DNA from: Arctopsyche grandis
Lineage: Eukaryota > Arthropoda > Insecta > Trichoptera > Hydropsychidae
NCBI RefSeq assembly: GCF_051622035.1
Contig: NC_135359.1
Span: 18,623,501-18,687,500, forward strand
Length of the DNA: 64,000 nucleotides
Direction of reading: 5' to 3'
The position numbers and the translations under genes are program-made. The notes under the pieces were generated by a model, which searched no databases, was not told the origin of the DNA, and saw only the letters and a program-made list of their open reading frames with translations. Shown here in pieces: positions 44,386 to 57,649 of the stretch (positions within the stretch are counted from its first letter, which is position 1; each line of letters opens with the position of its first letter).

Positions 44386-46214
44386 AACATATGTATATGT
44401 ATTATGACTCAACTACATATGAGAATTAATAATCATTAAAAATATAATAATATTAAATGCACACATTTATGAATGAAATAATGTTTATTTTGTATCTACA
44501 TACGAATAAAAATATTAATTAAATTATTTGACAAAAAAATTAAACACATTATCAATAATGTACGTTGACGTTGAAACTTGTCTACTAAAATCTTTGTTCT
44601 ATCTATAATCTATGTATTTTTATTATATTCATTCCCCTGATGCGTCTCTTGTAATACTTTTTTTATATAAAAATGTCTCCACAACGCCTTACACAATAAT
44701 GTAATCCTAGATAAGATCTCCATAATGCTTATAGGCAACGTATTACAACGATAGTAAAACTTCACATAAAAATACACCAATAATAAAAACGTCGAATTAA
44801 AATAATATAAGTTTAATTCAAACAAATAAGTACCTTTACAATGTGGTTTAAAATATTGATACTTCATAGTAGGTATACACGTGTACTTTTATATCCCCAT
44901 AGTTACACAATATAATGTTCACCATATACGGCATGTTGAGATTCAAGCTTTTCTTTTCATATATGTATAATATATCTCAAGCGAAAGAATATTAGTAGGC
45001 GAACCCTTGTAGGGTACCCTTATAAAATCCCAGCACTCAGTGTTAACACACAGGGATTTTCAGCAATAAAGTGCGGTGATCTTTTTTTGCAGATTCACAT
45101 CTCATCGATCGGATCATTCTGTTGGGGTGTTACGCCCGCATACTTTTTTCCAACCCAATAGCGATGCACGCGTCCTGTACCTATGTATAATATGTATGTA
45201 CTATGCAAAACGCGATTAGAGGGGTTAGGAAACATTTTAAAAACGGGTTATATTTATTTCAATGGTATAAAACGGCATTGATATAAAAAAGTGGTTAACA
45301 CAATTCTAGGAAACTTGTGTAAGATGCTTATAATTTTATATACGGTTGATTTTTATTTATTTTGTTATATGGGATTAGTCGATTTGAGTTTTATTGTATT
45401 ATATGCTTATGTATGTAGTTTGACGACCCCTTTTGTGCGTAGTAGGTGTAGTGATACGCCCCTGATTTACAAAGTTCCCGGTCGGGCTCTTTTGTTGTTT
45501 TTGTACTCTAGTCACGTGGCACCTCTGAACAAGATAGTTTTGTCACGCTGGACTGACATCTTTTGATTAATTATTCAAAGAATAAATAACAAAAAAAAAA
45601 CAAATCTAGTATGATATTTAAAGTAAGCTTTCACACTTTGTAAAAAATATCTACATACATACATAATTATTTATATATTAACATATACGAGAATGTACAT
45701 ACCTATAATATCTACAGTCTATGATAGATAGTCTATTATATAATTGTGTATGTTTATTTTTCTACTATGAAAATGTACAGTTTTCAATTTAGAATCAACA
45801 AATTTGGAATATTTACACTCGTGGTACTCTAATGAATGCCGTAGACTACAATTTTTATTGAAAAAGTTCATTATTCTTTCATTTTATTTTCAACTTTCAT
45901 CCGCTTGGGAAATTCGACTTGTTTATAGGACAACATTGAAAGCTAACCAAATGAAACTAATAAAAAGCTTTTAAAGAATGGAAGCATTCATCGATATGGT
46001 TTCGAAGTGAAAATGTGAAGCAACCTTATATAAGTTATTAAGTTTTATTTAGTGTTTATTACACAAATATAGTTGAATTTCCCTGCGTTGCTAGTAGGGG
46101 AAGCAGGGGGGGGGGAATGAAAGTTGTAAAAAAATCGGCGATGAAATGGAGTAGGCCCGTAATCTATAATACCCAAATCCATGATGGTCTCCAGTCTACT
46201 GATAGTCATGGTAG

Positions 46215-46520
46215 TCTATTCATCATCCTCATTTACAGTCATTCACCATCCACTGCTGGATGAAGACCTCTCCAACACGCTTTCATCCAACTGTTTTGCG
46301 CAACTTTCGTATATCTGTCTCCACAAATTTTTCTAATTTCATCCATTCCTTGTGACCTTTCTGTCACCCCTTTACATTCTCTCTGGTATCATTCCAGCAC
46401 TTCCTTTGGCCGCCTTTCGTCCATTCTTCTAGCTACGTGATCCGCTCATTGCCATTTCAAACTCTCCACTATACCCACTACCCTTGTCATACTTCTCACT
46501 CACGTATCCCGTTTCGTGGT
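46215..46520 (-). mobile_element. 5'-truncated RTE LINE copy
   Basis: The reverse complement matches the last ~300 bp of the RTE element: ATGGCGAATGG-like end near 46215-46255, KWQW..HVAR region near 46440, and the CACGTGGGTGAG equivalent near 46500. Many substitutions interrupt the frame. The inner end is abrupt at about 46520. Confidence 0.75.
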
Positions 46521-49500
46521 TCTAAATTCAAAACTAGATTTGCAGAGCGAACAAAATATTCATCTTTATATGCAATAGTGTTGTACCCACCCGATGACAT
46601 ATCATCGCATGGGTGTTGGCATATTAAGTTATTAAATGAAATAAATGTTTCGGTTCGATCTGCACGCGGTCGAATTTTTTTCAAATATATTTGATTATTA
46701 TTTATATTTAATTGTTTAATATGAAAAAAGGTAAAAATTACCTATCTACATACACACAAACAATATAAAGCACTAATAGAAAATTTAATTAATCAATTAA
46801 CTAATTATATAAATTTTCAATACATGATTATCTCAGAAAGACACACAGACACACAGGCATACAGACAGAATTGCGATATTATATATAATATATATATGAT
46901 TTTTAGAGTAGAAAATTTAATGTAAGTTCTTACACAATGATATCGTATAGCCTTTTATAATGGTTTAACCAAATATCTAATTATTATATTTTCAGCGGAA
47001 CGAATGTGTCCGTTCTGATTTATCGTTCACATCTCTGTAGAGGTTTGCTCAAAGTTTCCGACCATTTGTCACCAGTCTGGACATGAATTATGCGATCCAG
47101 AGAAAAATGAAACTATGCACTTCAATTTATCTTTTTTTCTCGTATTCCGCAATATGGATATCGCATTATTGTTTAACATCGCGCCGTTCGCCGACGAGGG
47201 GTGAAACAAATCCATCATTCAATGTCCTCAAGACGTGTCTCACTTCGGCTCGATATAAGTAATATAAATATAATACGAACCTACATAAATATAAATATGG
47301 GTTTGAATATTAATTTATGTAATTGAAAATTTAAAAAATCTTCAAGCTCCTTGGATTAATGTTGAAACTGGAAAATATAGTATATATACCTACATACGTA
47401 TGTAGTTATTCCGCAGAGTATTGAAGAATGAAATTGTCACATCAAAGAGTTTTTGATCGTATTGTTTCATTGCCTCGTTCCCCGTTCATTTCGCAGATTC
47501 CCTTCTTTTTTCAATAGAGTCTTGAATGTGTAAAAAGAAATCCCAAAGCGGATCTGAAGGCTTAGCGCACGTATTAAATTCGATATTAAAAGGGAAAAAT
47601 TGAATATCGAACGAGTACGCGCGTAATTCTCGAGATTAAGTGTATCGAAGAAGAAAGACACGCACGAGACGAGACGGTTTTTCTTTATTAAAAAAGTAAA
47701 CGAAGTCGCAATGCAAAAACCGAGGATCAAAGACGCAAAGAAAATTCCCGGAAAACATGCAGGTACACACATTGAATTTTCCTTTGAAAATGTTTGAACG
47801 AATGTGCGCTTTGGAAAGCACGCAATTTTATTTTGATTAATGCTTATTACATGCCAAATTTGATCCGACTGCACGGATAAGATGAAACGATAGGAGTAAT
47901 ATTTCAATAGATTTTTAAATATAATTTGATTTTTATTTTCGAGGTACATACATACTTGTATTGATGTTAATGAGATATAAATCTAGTTTAATAACTTGTT
48001 TTGGGATAATCGTTGATGCTAAATGCACAACTTTTATGGGCACCGTAAATATATATTGGTTTTTATGTACATTGGTTCTTTACCTTGATTGCTTATCTGT
48101 ACAGAACTGAAGTTTGTATAATCTCAATATGCTTTGATTTACTATCAACTTTGAACAAAAATGCACACCCTGCAGAGCAGAAGAGATACATAGTTTTATA
48201 ATGAAAGTATTGATATGAAATGAATTAGTTGGAATTAAATCATAATAAATGAAATATGCATTATAAATGGCCTTTGATACTTGCCCATTTAGAAAAATGA
48301 AAAAACACACAATAAAGCATTTCATAACAGTCAGAAATGCACATTGTAAATTTATACAATATGAAACCTTTATACATTTTTGATGAAGTTTTTCATCACT
48401 TTCATAATTACATTGAAGCTTCTTTTCCCATGGCACAAAGACCCTGTTTGCCATTTTTTTCCTAGCATTCGAAAGCATAGTCTGAAAAGGTAAAAAACCC
48501 ATTATTTTTCCGCAGCAACGAGCGGTATTCTTGTATCATTTCTATCCGGTTCATTGACAAAAACCACCCTCAATCTTCATTCTGGAGATGGGGATCAAAG
48601 CACATCGTATCTTTTATTTAACACTGACTGTATGCGTGTGTTTCCGGATACGCTCACATTTGTATAATTTCCCCGCTTTTACTGTCGTCTCCCGAATTCC
48701 CCAGTCAAAGGTTTTCCCCATCCAGACAGGTGTGTCCGCGGGGAATTATTGTTAAATCTGCGTAAATAAGAAGCATATAAGAGACGCCACGAAAAATCCC
48801 GGAAAATCATCAATTATTCATTGTTAATACGCACGGCATCATATATATGAAATTATAAATAAAATCCAGCAGTACTTTGTTAAAATTATATAAAATTAAA
48901 TAACCCCTTCAAACCTTTCAAATCATTCGGTTAGACGAGCGCGTGAAAAATGACATGTGGCTTGAAATTGATATTTCACAATGGAGTCGCATACCGTTAA
49001 AATATTTTAGTCCACAGTATGGTCTTATTGTCTATTGATTTTAAATCGACTGTCAAATTCAAAGTCAGCAACTCGGTTGTGTGCATTTTAATTTGTTGAA
49101 AATTCAACCCCACCTCGCTTTCAGACCCCTCGTCAATAGCAATAAATAAATGTGTCGATTTTATTGAGCGAATGAAATTTCATGTAAGTATCAGTGCATT
49201 TATTTCACTATGCCAACGTCAATAAACACTAATATGCCAGCTTAAAAGCGTAAAATATTCCAATATTATTAATGTGGCAAATTTTTGAAGAAGCAAAATT
49301 TTTGGAACGCACTTCAACACTAAACGTAATTCAGTAGCCAACTGACTTCTAACATCTTTGTTTTGTTTTTGAAGACATTTTGATGGATAATATTTTTTGC
49401 CAGTGAATAGAGTTGCCTTTAAGGATGAGCCCAAAATGTCCTATAGTGAGTTATTTATGACCGTCACAAATGGACGTACACGCTGTTCAATCGGGTGCTC

Positions 49501-50659
49501 TAATTTCCTGTCATAGGACTGTATATGCTTCCTTTTAACTTAAACTTACCTATGTAAATATATGTTAAATTCTATTTACGTATAATGTGGAGGTTATACC
49601 ATTTATAAATGCCTATTTACACTCCACGGAAAAGATGCACAAACTAAGTGTGAGTACTGACCGTCGCTTTTGCGCAGGTTTTCCGAGGAGTGAGGGCAGG
49701 CCTTTATATACATATAATACATATGAAGTCACATTGGTAAATTGACCGATTGTTGCATTGAAATGCATTTATGAAGTACTGCGTGCACGCAAATAATATG
49801 TCGAACGATGGTTTCGAATGTGTCGATTCGTACATGTTACAATGCTAACTCTTTTTCGCAGCTTGTTTGATTCCATTAGATTCACCAGAGTGCACATGAT
49901 TGCATACATCCGCGCGTGCACACATGCACTTACCAAAGATGCACCAGAAATCAAATTTATTCCGAATGGGGGGCGGCAGTTTCACGCAACCCTTTCGCGC
50001 GACGAAATAAATTTGAAACTTGGCAAATTCGCTCTAAACCTCATCCCTTACGCTAAATAAATTTCCAGTTGGGAATTGTATTTATCGCCGCCACCCTTTC
50101 TTTCATCCGTCGATTATTTGGGTTAGCGCTCGAGTGCGGAGATTCCATCTCCTCTATCAATTTGCGCATGTGTGCACGTGCATTGTGCAACTGGAGTGCA
50201 TTGGCATTTTATTGGGCATCACGTGCAACGCGACGCGCTATTTTTCGGTATGGAATTTCTACATATATTAACATAATATTATAATCATAAATATGCACAT
50301 ATATAACATGAAATTGTAAATGATAAAACAGTGAAGTTATGTATATATGTACATATGTATTTTATGTGATAGATTTTAAAAATATATATTTTCGTTATAA
50401 TATTGGGTGAGGGATGGATATTCGATTCATTCCCACGGGATCATAGATAGTTTTGCGGTTGATTTTTTGTGACAAAATATTTGTAATGGTTGTCACTTAT
50501 CAATCTCTCTGTGGTGTTTTTTTTCATTTGCTATGCTTGTCAGGGGTAAGAGTTGAATGCTGCGTAACGATTGTTTTAATATCCACTAGGTATAGTTGAA
50601 ATGGTAGTTTTTGATTTTACATAGATATTTTAGTGAAGTCGCGTTTGTTATAATTACCC
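46521..50659. other. Gene-poor spacer with complex non-coding blocks
   Basis: 46575-46625 carries CCCGATGA(C)ATATCATCG and GGGTGTTGGC, also present in inverted orientation at 14960-15005, so it is a dispersed repeat. Blocks at about 47440-47780, 48500-49150 and 49880-50230 have higher complexity and lower AT content than the rest but no credible coding exon; they are candidates for regulatory sequence. Short frames in these blocks lack splice support and domains. Confidence 0.35.
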
Positions 50660-51452
50660 CTACTTCAATACTAATTATTTTTAAATTTATACTAGAAAAT
50701 CATAACAAAAATTTATAAATATTTTATCAGACCTAAATTAGAATATGTTTTTAGTATATGGTATTCTCATTTTTAAAAATATGTTATATGTATTGAAAAA
50801 GAGAATTACTAAAATACCTTCCGAGCTCAAATCACTTTCTTATAATGAGAGGTTGAAAACAATGAATCTCACCACACGAGAAGAATAAGAGGCGACTAAA
50901 CCAATCTTTAAAATATTAAATAATCATGAAATATGTCTTTTGTCCAACCTCTTAATTTTCAATGACAACACTCATCTTAGAGGTCACTCTATCAGACTCC
51001 TAAAAGAAAAATCAACCTTTCTTTTTCCAAGGAAATTCCTATTCCTTTTCAAAAAAAAAAAACAATTTCTACTTTTCAAAGAGAGTGCTTAAAGTTTGGA
51101 ATAGTTTTCCCAACAATGTAGTAAATTTTGAAAATCTTAATATTTTTAAAAACATGCTAGATGTCCATCTTAAACTTTTTAAGGATTTTGACAATTCTCC
51201 TTATCCAATATATTCATTTTTGTTATTTTTTAGTTATCATTTTACTGTTCTATTTTTTATTTTTTTATAATTTATTTTTATTGTTTACTTTTGCCTCTCT
51301 TATTTTCATTTCATTAGTGTTATCTTTAATGTTCTATTTATTTTTTTATCATTTAATTTATATTCGTACATACATATGTATATGTATAAGTAAAACCCCT
51401 TGGGAATATCGGCTTTAGTGCCTTCGCCAAGTATGTTAAATAAATAAATAAA
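50660..51452 (+). mobile_element. Degenerate CR1-like LINE 3' end
   Basis: Broken plus-strand frames recall the C-terminal end of CR1/jockey-type polymerases: RPKLEYVFSIWYSH near 50730, KIPSELKSLSYNERLKTMNL near 50812, LRGHSIRLLKEKS near 50978, VLKVWNSFPNNVVNFENLN near 51088. A T-rich 3' untranslated part follows, ending in GTTAAATAAATAAATAAAC at about 51434-51452, which is the usual tail type. Several frameshifts and stops; old. Confidence 0.7.
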
Positions 51453-52914
51453 CTTCAATCCAATACAGATTCCAATTCTTAAGGACTCTATCGGTGAGAG
51501 GTGTGTCTTTATGTCATTATCAATTCGCACGATCTTCGATAAGTTTTTCTTATATTTCTTCAAATATGAGAATCACCGTTAAACCGCCAAACCTGTGTCA
51601 GTAAAAGGATTAAATATAACCGAAAAAAATTCCAGAGGCTTGCGAAGAGACGTGGCGGTACAGATTTAGCGTACCAGAGTAGGTCTAGATTTTTTTTGCA
51701 TTTATTTAGAGGTCATCTCAATTTGATCATTTTCTTCAAAAAACACTTAGAATGATCAAGTTCTTTAATATTCTGCGAGAATTGATTATAGTATGTAACC
51801 ACACGGAGTCTCAATTGAAGGGTTAACGAAAGTCTACAATACTACACAATCAAAGCAAAGCATACAAACCACCCATTGTAAACTTGCAAATAAAAAAAAA
51901 TCACAATCCACACACGGACATCAATTGAAACGTTGGGGTCGCATTTTAAAATGACAACAATAAAATAGAATAAAACGACACAAAAAAGTGTGTACTTACA
52001 ACGGGCGTCGCATCCGCGTAACGAAATCAACCCTTCGGCTACTGGCGGATTTTATTTATGCGATTTTAAATTCTTTTTGTGCGGCGCAAGGTACAAATGT
52101 GCGGTAATTATACACGCTTCTCGACCTCCGTGAATTGACCGTGAGAGTGTGCTAGCGTTTCAACCCTTTGAGCGCGTCTTTAAATTACGATCCGCCGTTT
52201 GAATTATTGTCGCCGTCGAAACTATCGTCCCACTTTTAAATCCGTTTGTTCAATTTTCAATATTCGACGATGCGTTTTCGATGGGATGATTTTCGGCAGA
52301 CGCGCTTTTCACAAAGGCCAATCAGGCGTGCGCGTTAAGGGTTAGACGCAGTCATTTGTCAGCAAAGGTGTCCCGTCACAATGGACGACTTTTGTCAGTT
52401 CTTCGATAATATTATGACTTATGTCGTCTGTACTGTCTGTGTAATAAAAATAACCTTTTGGGCGCCGTCGACGTGTTGAAAATTACGAATTTATTCCTTG
52501 CGTTCGAATGCACACCATAAAATTTTACGTGGAAAATTTTATTGCCATTTCATATATTCAGATTTTCGGATATTGCATTTGGTAATTTTTAACGCTCAAT
52601 AAAATAAAATTGATCAATATCCTCATTATGACTACTATATTTTATTGCATTGGATGTTTTAAAATCGAATATATTGTTACGCATCCCGTGCCTTGATCTA
52701 ATTTTGAATAAATACATGAATGGTTTATGAAAATAACGAAACTATAAAAACGATAATATGAAATAATCACTTTAAGATAAATATTGACATCATCAGATTC
52801 ATTATATTATATAAACCGTACCTAAGTACGAAAATTAATCATAACATCTGATTCAATGAGTGAAGTCAGAACATCTGACCTAGCCAATCAGTGCAATAAA
52901 TTATAAACTTCCAC
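51453..52914. other. Gene-poor spacer
   Basis: No supported gene. 52050-52500 is comparatively GC-rich and complex (GATCCGCCG, CGCCGTCG words) without a credible frame; possible regulatory sequence. Confidence 0.35.
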
Positions 52915-53815
52915 GGGTCGCTTCTTGAGTCACCTTCGTTCCTAGAAGCGACCGTTGATGCTTACTCCGGCTGAGGATGCGGTGCATCCGCTCTAAAATC
53001 GCCAGACATATTGAACGACAGATTAACGGACGACTGCTTTAAGTTCGCAGACGATATAGTTTTAATAGCTCGTGATCCAGCTGACCTACTTAGCAGACTT
53101 ACACAGCTGGACAGGAAAAGTACAAAAGTAGGATTAAAATTTAACGTAGATAAGATCGAGCTAATGTTCAATAGTTATTGCATACCTGATAGCATCCCAT
53201 TAGATGATAAACCAGTAGAAGTAGTAAATAATTATTTATATTTAGGTCAAATAATTGACATGTCCGGTAGTAAAGATGATGAAATAAAGAGACGTATGAA
53301 ATTAGGATGTAGTGCATTTGGATGGATGAATGCTGTTTTTAAATCAAAAATGCCACTGCCTGAAGAAAAAGATCTTCGATCAATGCGTTTTGCCAGTGAT
53401 GACGTATGGATGAGAAACTCGGACACTGAACGCCAAGATGCTACAAAAAATCCAATGCACTCAAAGAAGTATGGAACGCTGTATGCTTGGCATAACGAGG
53501 AAAGACTGGAAGCGGAACACGTGGGTGAGAGGTATGACAAGGGTAGTGGACATAATGGATAGAGTAAAGAGATTGAAATGGCAATGGGTGCGTCACGTGA
53601 CTAGACGAATGGACGAAAGGTGGACAAAATAAGTGCTTGAATGGTACCCGAGAGAATGCAAAAGGCTAAAAGGAAGAACGCAGGGAAGATGGGTGGACGT
53701 AATTAGGAAAATGTGCGGGGTAAGATGGATGATATTTGCGCAAAACAGAGACGAGTGGAAGTGTGTTAGAGAGGCCTTCATCCAGCAGTGGATGGCGAAT
53801 AGCTGTAAATGATGA
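52915..53815 (+). mobile_element. Truncated RTE LINE copy with an internal inverted duplication
   Basis: From 53044 on it follows the RTE element from its FADDIVL motif to the 3' end, about 95% alike over long stretches; the frame is open to 53562 in part, then shifted. Its left edge is unusual. 52915-52940 matches the RTE sequence just before FADD. Then about 30 bp (52943-52972) match the same region reverse-complemented, then 70 bp of unrelated sequence precede 53044. It ends GTAAATGATGATGACATACA. Not functional because the N-terminal parts are absent. Confidence 0.85.
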
Positions 53816-54054
53816 TGACATACATACATAGAGATTATTTACTCGTACATTTTTACTATAGGTGCCATTACAGGTTGCCCCAAGGGGACATCTATGGCCG
53901 AACTGTACATCAGTACTTAATTTTAAGCACATTACAACAGCAAAATCTATGGCCAAAGTAGCACTAAACACATTTTATAATGTAGTTTGCATACATATTT
54001 AATAATCAACAATCAACAGATTCGATATGCGACGAATTTGCGAGAAACCCTCAC

Positions 54055-54172
54055 CGAACTGAAAGATGGATGAGAGTTGGGCAAAACGGAGGCGAGTGGA
54101 AGTGTGTTGGAGAGGCCTCATCCAGTTGTGGATGGTGAATGGCTGTAAATTATAATGATGACGATGATCATA
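54055..54172 (+). mobile_element. Very short RTE 3' end
   Basis: About 118 bp matching the extreme 3' end of the RTE family (GAGATGGATGAGxGTTGxGCAAAAC through GGCTGTAAAT and a GATGATGATCAT tail). It lies 240 bp beyond the previous copy. Confidence 0.75.
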
Positions 54173-56209
54173 GATATGTACGTACATACATATGATACAC
54201 CTGTAGGTATAGGCTACTTTCCGTACTTATAGCGTGTGATGTAGTCAAGTTAATAGTTAGTAGATTAGATATATCTTCTATTCTGGAGATATATCTTCTA
54301 TTCGTAGAGTTCATCACTCATATTATATATTTGTTGATTGGATAGTTTATATAATATTCGGATCAATATAAAATTTATTAGATTTCACTAAAGTGTGCCT
54401 TATTCTTTCTACACAACTAGGTCAAATTCAGTATATGCATACTATTAAACTAAGCTACTGCTTCAGGGGCTAAATTTATGTTTTAAGTGAGTGCAACAAT
54501 GATACATGAGTATATGTATCAATATATTGTCAAACAAATGTGAAGAGGGGGAGTTGTTGCATGATTGGAACACTGAGTTTAATTTCATTACAGGGAAAAT
54601 TGGAGCATACAAAACCCGGTACGGGAATATTAGACAAAAAAGGGGAGAATATTTGTTGCAATCTAATGTGACGTGACAGATGGACCCCATGCACGTTTGA
54701 AAAGGGATTTTTCCTCTTTTTTTAGATCCCAGTTTGACCCTACAATGTATAAGTATATTGCGATTTTATCCCAGTTTTACCCCAAAAGAATGATATTTTA
54801 ATGAGGAGCCACCCTCTCGCTAAGAGGTTAATCCCGTTTTTTCGCTCAAAAAAAAAATCATGTGCGTTTACACAAAAAACGACAGTACGTCTTTGTTGTA
54901 TTTTTGACGTTTACGCTGTAAATGGTATAATTTAATAATGTTCGTAAAATAACACCAGTTTTTTTGCAAAATAGGGTGGCTGTTTTCATCCGATTTTGTT
55001 GGCAATAAATTATTTATATATTCACAATGTTTGCCAGATAAAGGTAATTCGATTCAAAAAACATCTATTGTTGCTTGCAATTTATATCTATTATATTTAT
55101 TTTATTTTTCATTATTCATTTTTAAATTACATATGTATATGAAGTGGTTGTAATTATCGAAAAGGGAAGTAAACATCTTATGCATGCATTTTATATGAAA
55201 AATTCGCATTAAATAGGTTTACGAGTGTATATCGACGACATTAAGTTTTGCTATCCGAGTACTAAGTAATTGATATTGTCAAGGGACGATTCATCTTACC
55301 GACAGGCCGACAACTCTGTCGCTGGGGTGACCAACCGTTGCGAACTGGCGGCATACAATATGTCAAATAAAAAAAGTACACATACATACGTACATATATA
55401 GATACATATGAGTGCGGGAACTATTTGCGACTAATGATCGCGAACGTTAAGCCAACTATCAGAGAAATGGGTATCGAGTGACTAAAAGGTCTTTTGATTA
55501 ATGACAGCGCCTCCTATTCACATCTAATGGCTCAAGGTGAAAAAAGAGTCCCTTATTTATTCGAAAGTCTTTCAAAAGCGATAACAATATGTGACGATGC
55601 ATACTACTATTTAATATGCTAAATAGGACACTGGGAAGACGCTTTGTCGCATTGGAGGGGTATTTTTGACCCTTCCGAGCCATTTAATCGTTTCGTTAAG
55701 TTGCCACTTGAATTATGGCGTGCGAATTTGAAACAAAAAAAATGTAAAAAGTATTCCGAAGGATATTATGTAATATTATGCAAGTGTCCATGAATACAGT
55801 TGGCTTTATATATTTTCAAAAAGTTTTCAAAGGGGCTTTTTCGGAATGGTTTTATACGAAAGAGTAATCTCCACAATGAAATAAATTTTGCGCAAGTCAA
55901 AAAGATAACCCCTCCTTGAAGAGTTAATTCACAAAGAACTTAAGATACATATGTAACTGGTTTAAATGTCTATAGTTTGAATAATAACAAATTGCATTTT
56001 AAGCTATAATTTTTTTAAATGAATCATTTGAATAATTTTTATTTAAATTGAATTAACTCGGACTAATATTTCAGGCTTCTTTAGATTTCAGTTTTAAGAA
56101 TTGGCGAAATAAGTGCATTTTTGCAATTGAATTTTTGTATTCATGCACATGTTATTAGAAATTTGAGCTTTTTCCTAATATGCTTTATAGTGTATACATA
56201 CATACATAT
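54173..56209. other. Gene-poor AT-rich spacer
   Basis: No gene or RNA gene supported on either strand. AT-rich with a few short featureless frames. Confidence 0.4.
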
Positions 56210-56650
56210 GTTACAGTCCAAGTGGACATACATTTTGTTCGTTCCTGATCTTACAAGTTTGTTCATAATCTTACATGAACCTAACCACAAAATAAAAAAT
56301 TGAGAAACGAACTAGTTCGTTTATGTACAAACTATTAGGCATAAGTTTAAGTATTCTCAATCGCTTGTCTGATCCTCTATGTTCATATGTATGTATGCTT
56401 ATCCTGGGTTGCAATATTTTGAAAATTAGCGGAAACGAAAATTATAGCAACGTTGTAATGTGGTTTTCATAGAATTTCGATTTTAAATACTTGGCGTATT
56501 GACATCTCTAAGATTTTGACAGCTCAAAAGTTTCATGTTACAACTGTTGAGTCTATTTGAAGATAACTTTTAACTGTTGGCACCTAAAATATAACCAATA
56601 GTTCGTGTATAAACAAACTAATGTATTCACGAACGAACCAGAGTGAACAA
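56210..56650 (-). repeat. Interspersed repeat, copy 2 (inverted partner at 43.9-44.4 kb)
   Basis: The reverse complement of this block follows 43910-44385 in order; see that entry for the shared words. The two copies lie 12 kb apart in opposite orientation. Confidence 0.65.
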
Positions 56651-56748
56651 TTGGACATCCAATGTATCTACATACATATATACCAGCATTAAATGTACAA
56701 CATTCAATGTATCTATACACTAGCATTAAAATAATGTAATTCTATTAA

Positions 56749-56925
<177 letters not shown>

Positions 56926-57649
56926 AGTTCGGTCTTTCGTGTCATGCGGGGAAGACGTGCTTCTGCGTTCTTCCCGCTATTACTCGCTTAAACCCGGCTA
57001 TTGCACGAAATTTAATCTAAAAACTTAACCATCTAATCACTTATTTTACTAATTGCATCCTAGTATAATTTAAGTGTAAAAATAAACAGCAAATCGGTCG
57101 TAAAAAGCGGTTTTATATCAGTTATTTCGAAAAATTTTGTGCTAATTTTTGTGTCAAATCTGAGCAAAAGAATATACGAACGAGATACATCTCCTTACCT
57201 GAATACAAAAAAAGGGTCCTTCGTCAGTCAAGTCGGTCCCACAGAAGCAATAAATCTTCCACATAATTGCTTCCAGCCAAAAATCTTTAACGAACTTTAC
57301 TTAATAGAATAATAGCAAACAGAAACGGTGTTTCCCAACTGTCTATCAGTTCTTTTTCATATTTAAATTATATTAAAGTAATTCGTGTAATTTTATATTC
57401 TTTACTAAAGTTATTATTAAAATATTAAATTGCAAACCGCACTCACATATATAAATCCGTTGTCTCCAAAGAGGCGTCTCACGATAAAGATCTGTAAAAA
57501 AGTAGTATAACAATTGCTAATCTATTATTATCATAACTAACTACTTTCACTTACAAAGTAACCCTGTTAAATGGCATGTAATAACTCATAAGTGATCCAA
57601 GTGATACCTAGGATGACTATCTGTCAAAGCTGACCACAGAGAAGAGTCT

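Larger units (their letters stand above)
43481..46210. other. AT-rich spacer or long intron with repeats
   Basis: If the exon at 42908-43480 is real, this is the start of its downstream intron. It contains a (TA)n tract (43885-43916) and one arm of a diverged inverted repeat pair (43910-44385, listed separately). No coding exon recognised. Confidence 0.4.

Noticed and set aside
47467-47949. 160-codon minus-strand frame with hydrophobic stretches
   Set aside because: Phe/Ile/Leu/Ser richness follows base composition; no domain, no splice context and no conserved motif recognised.
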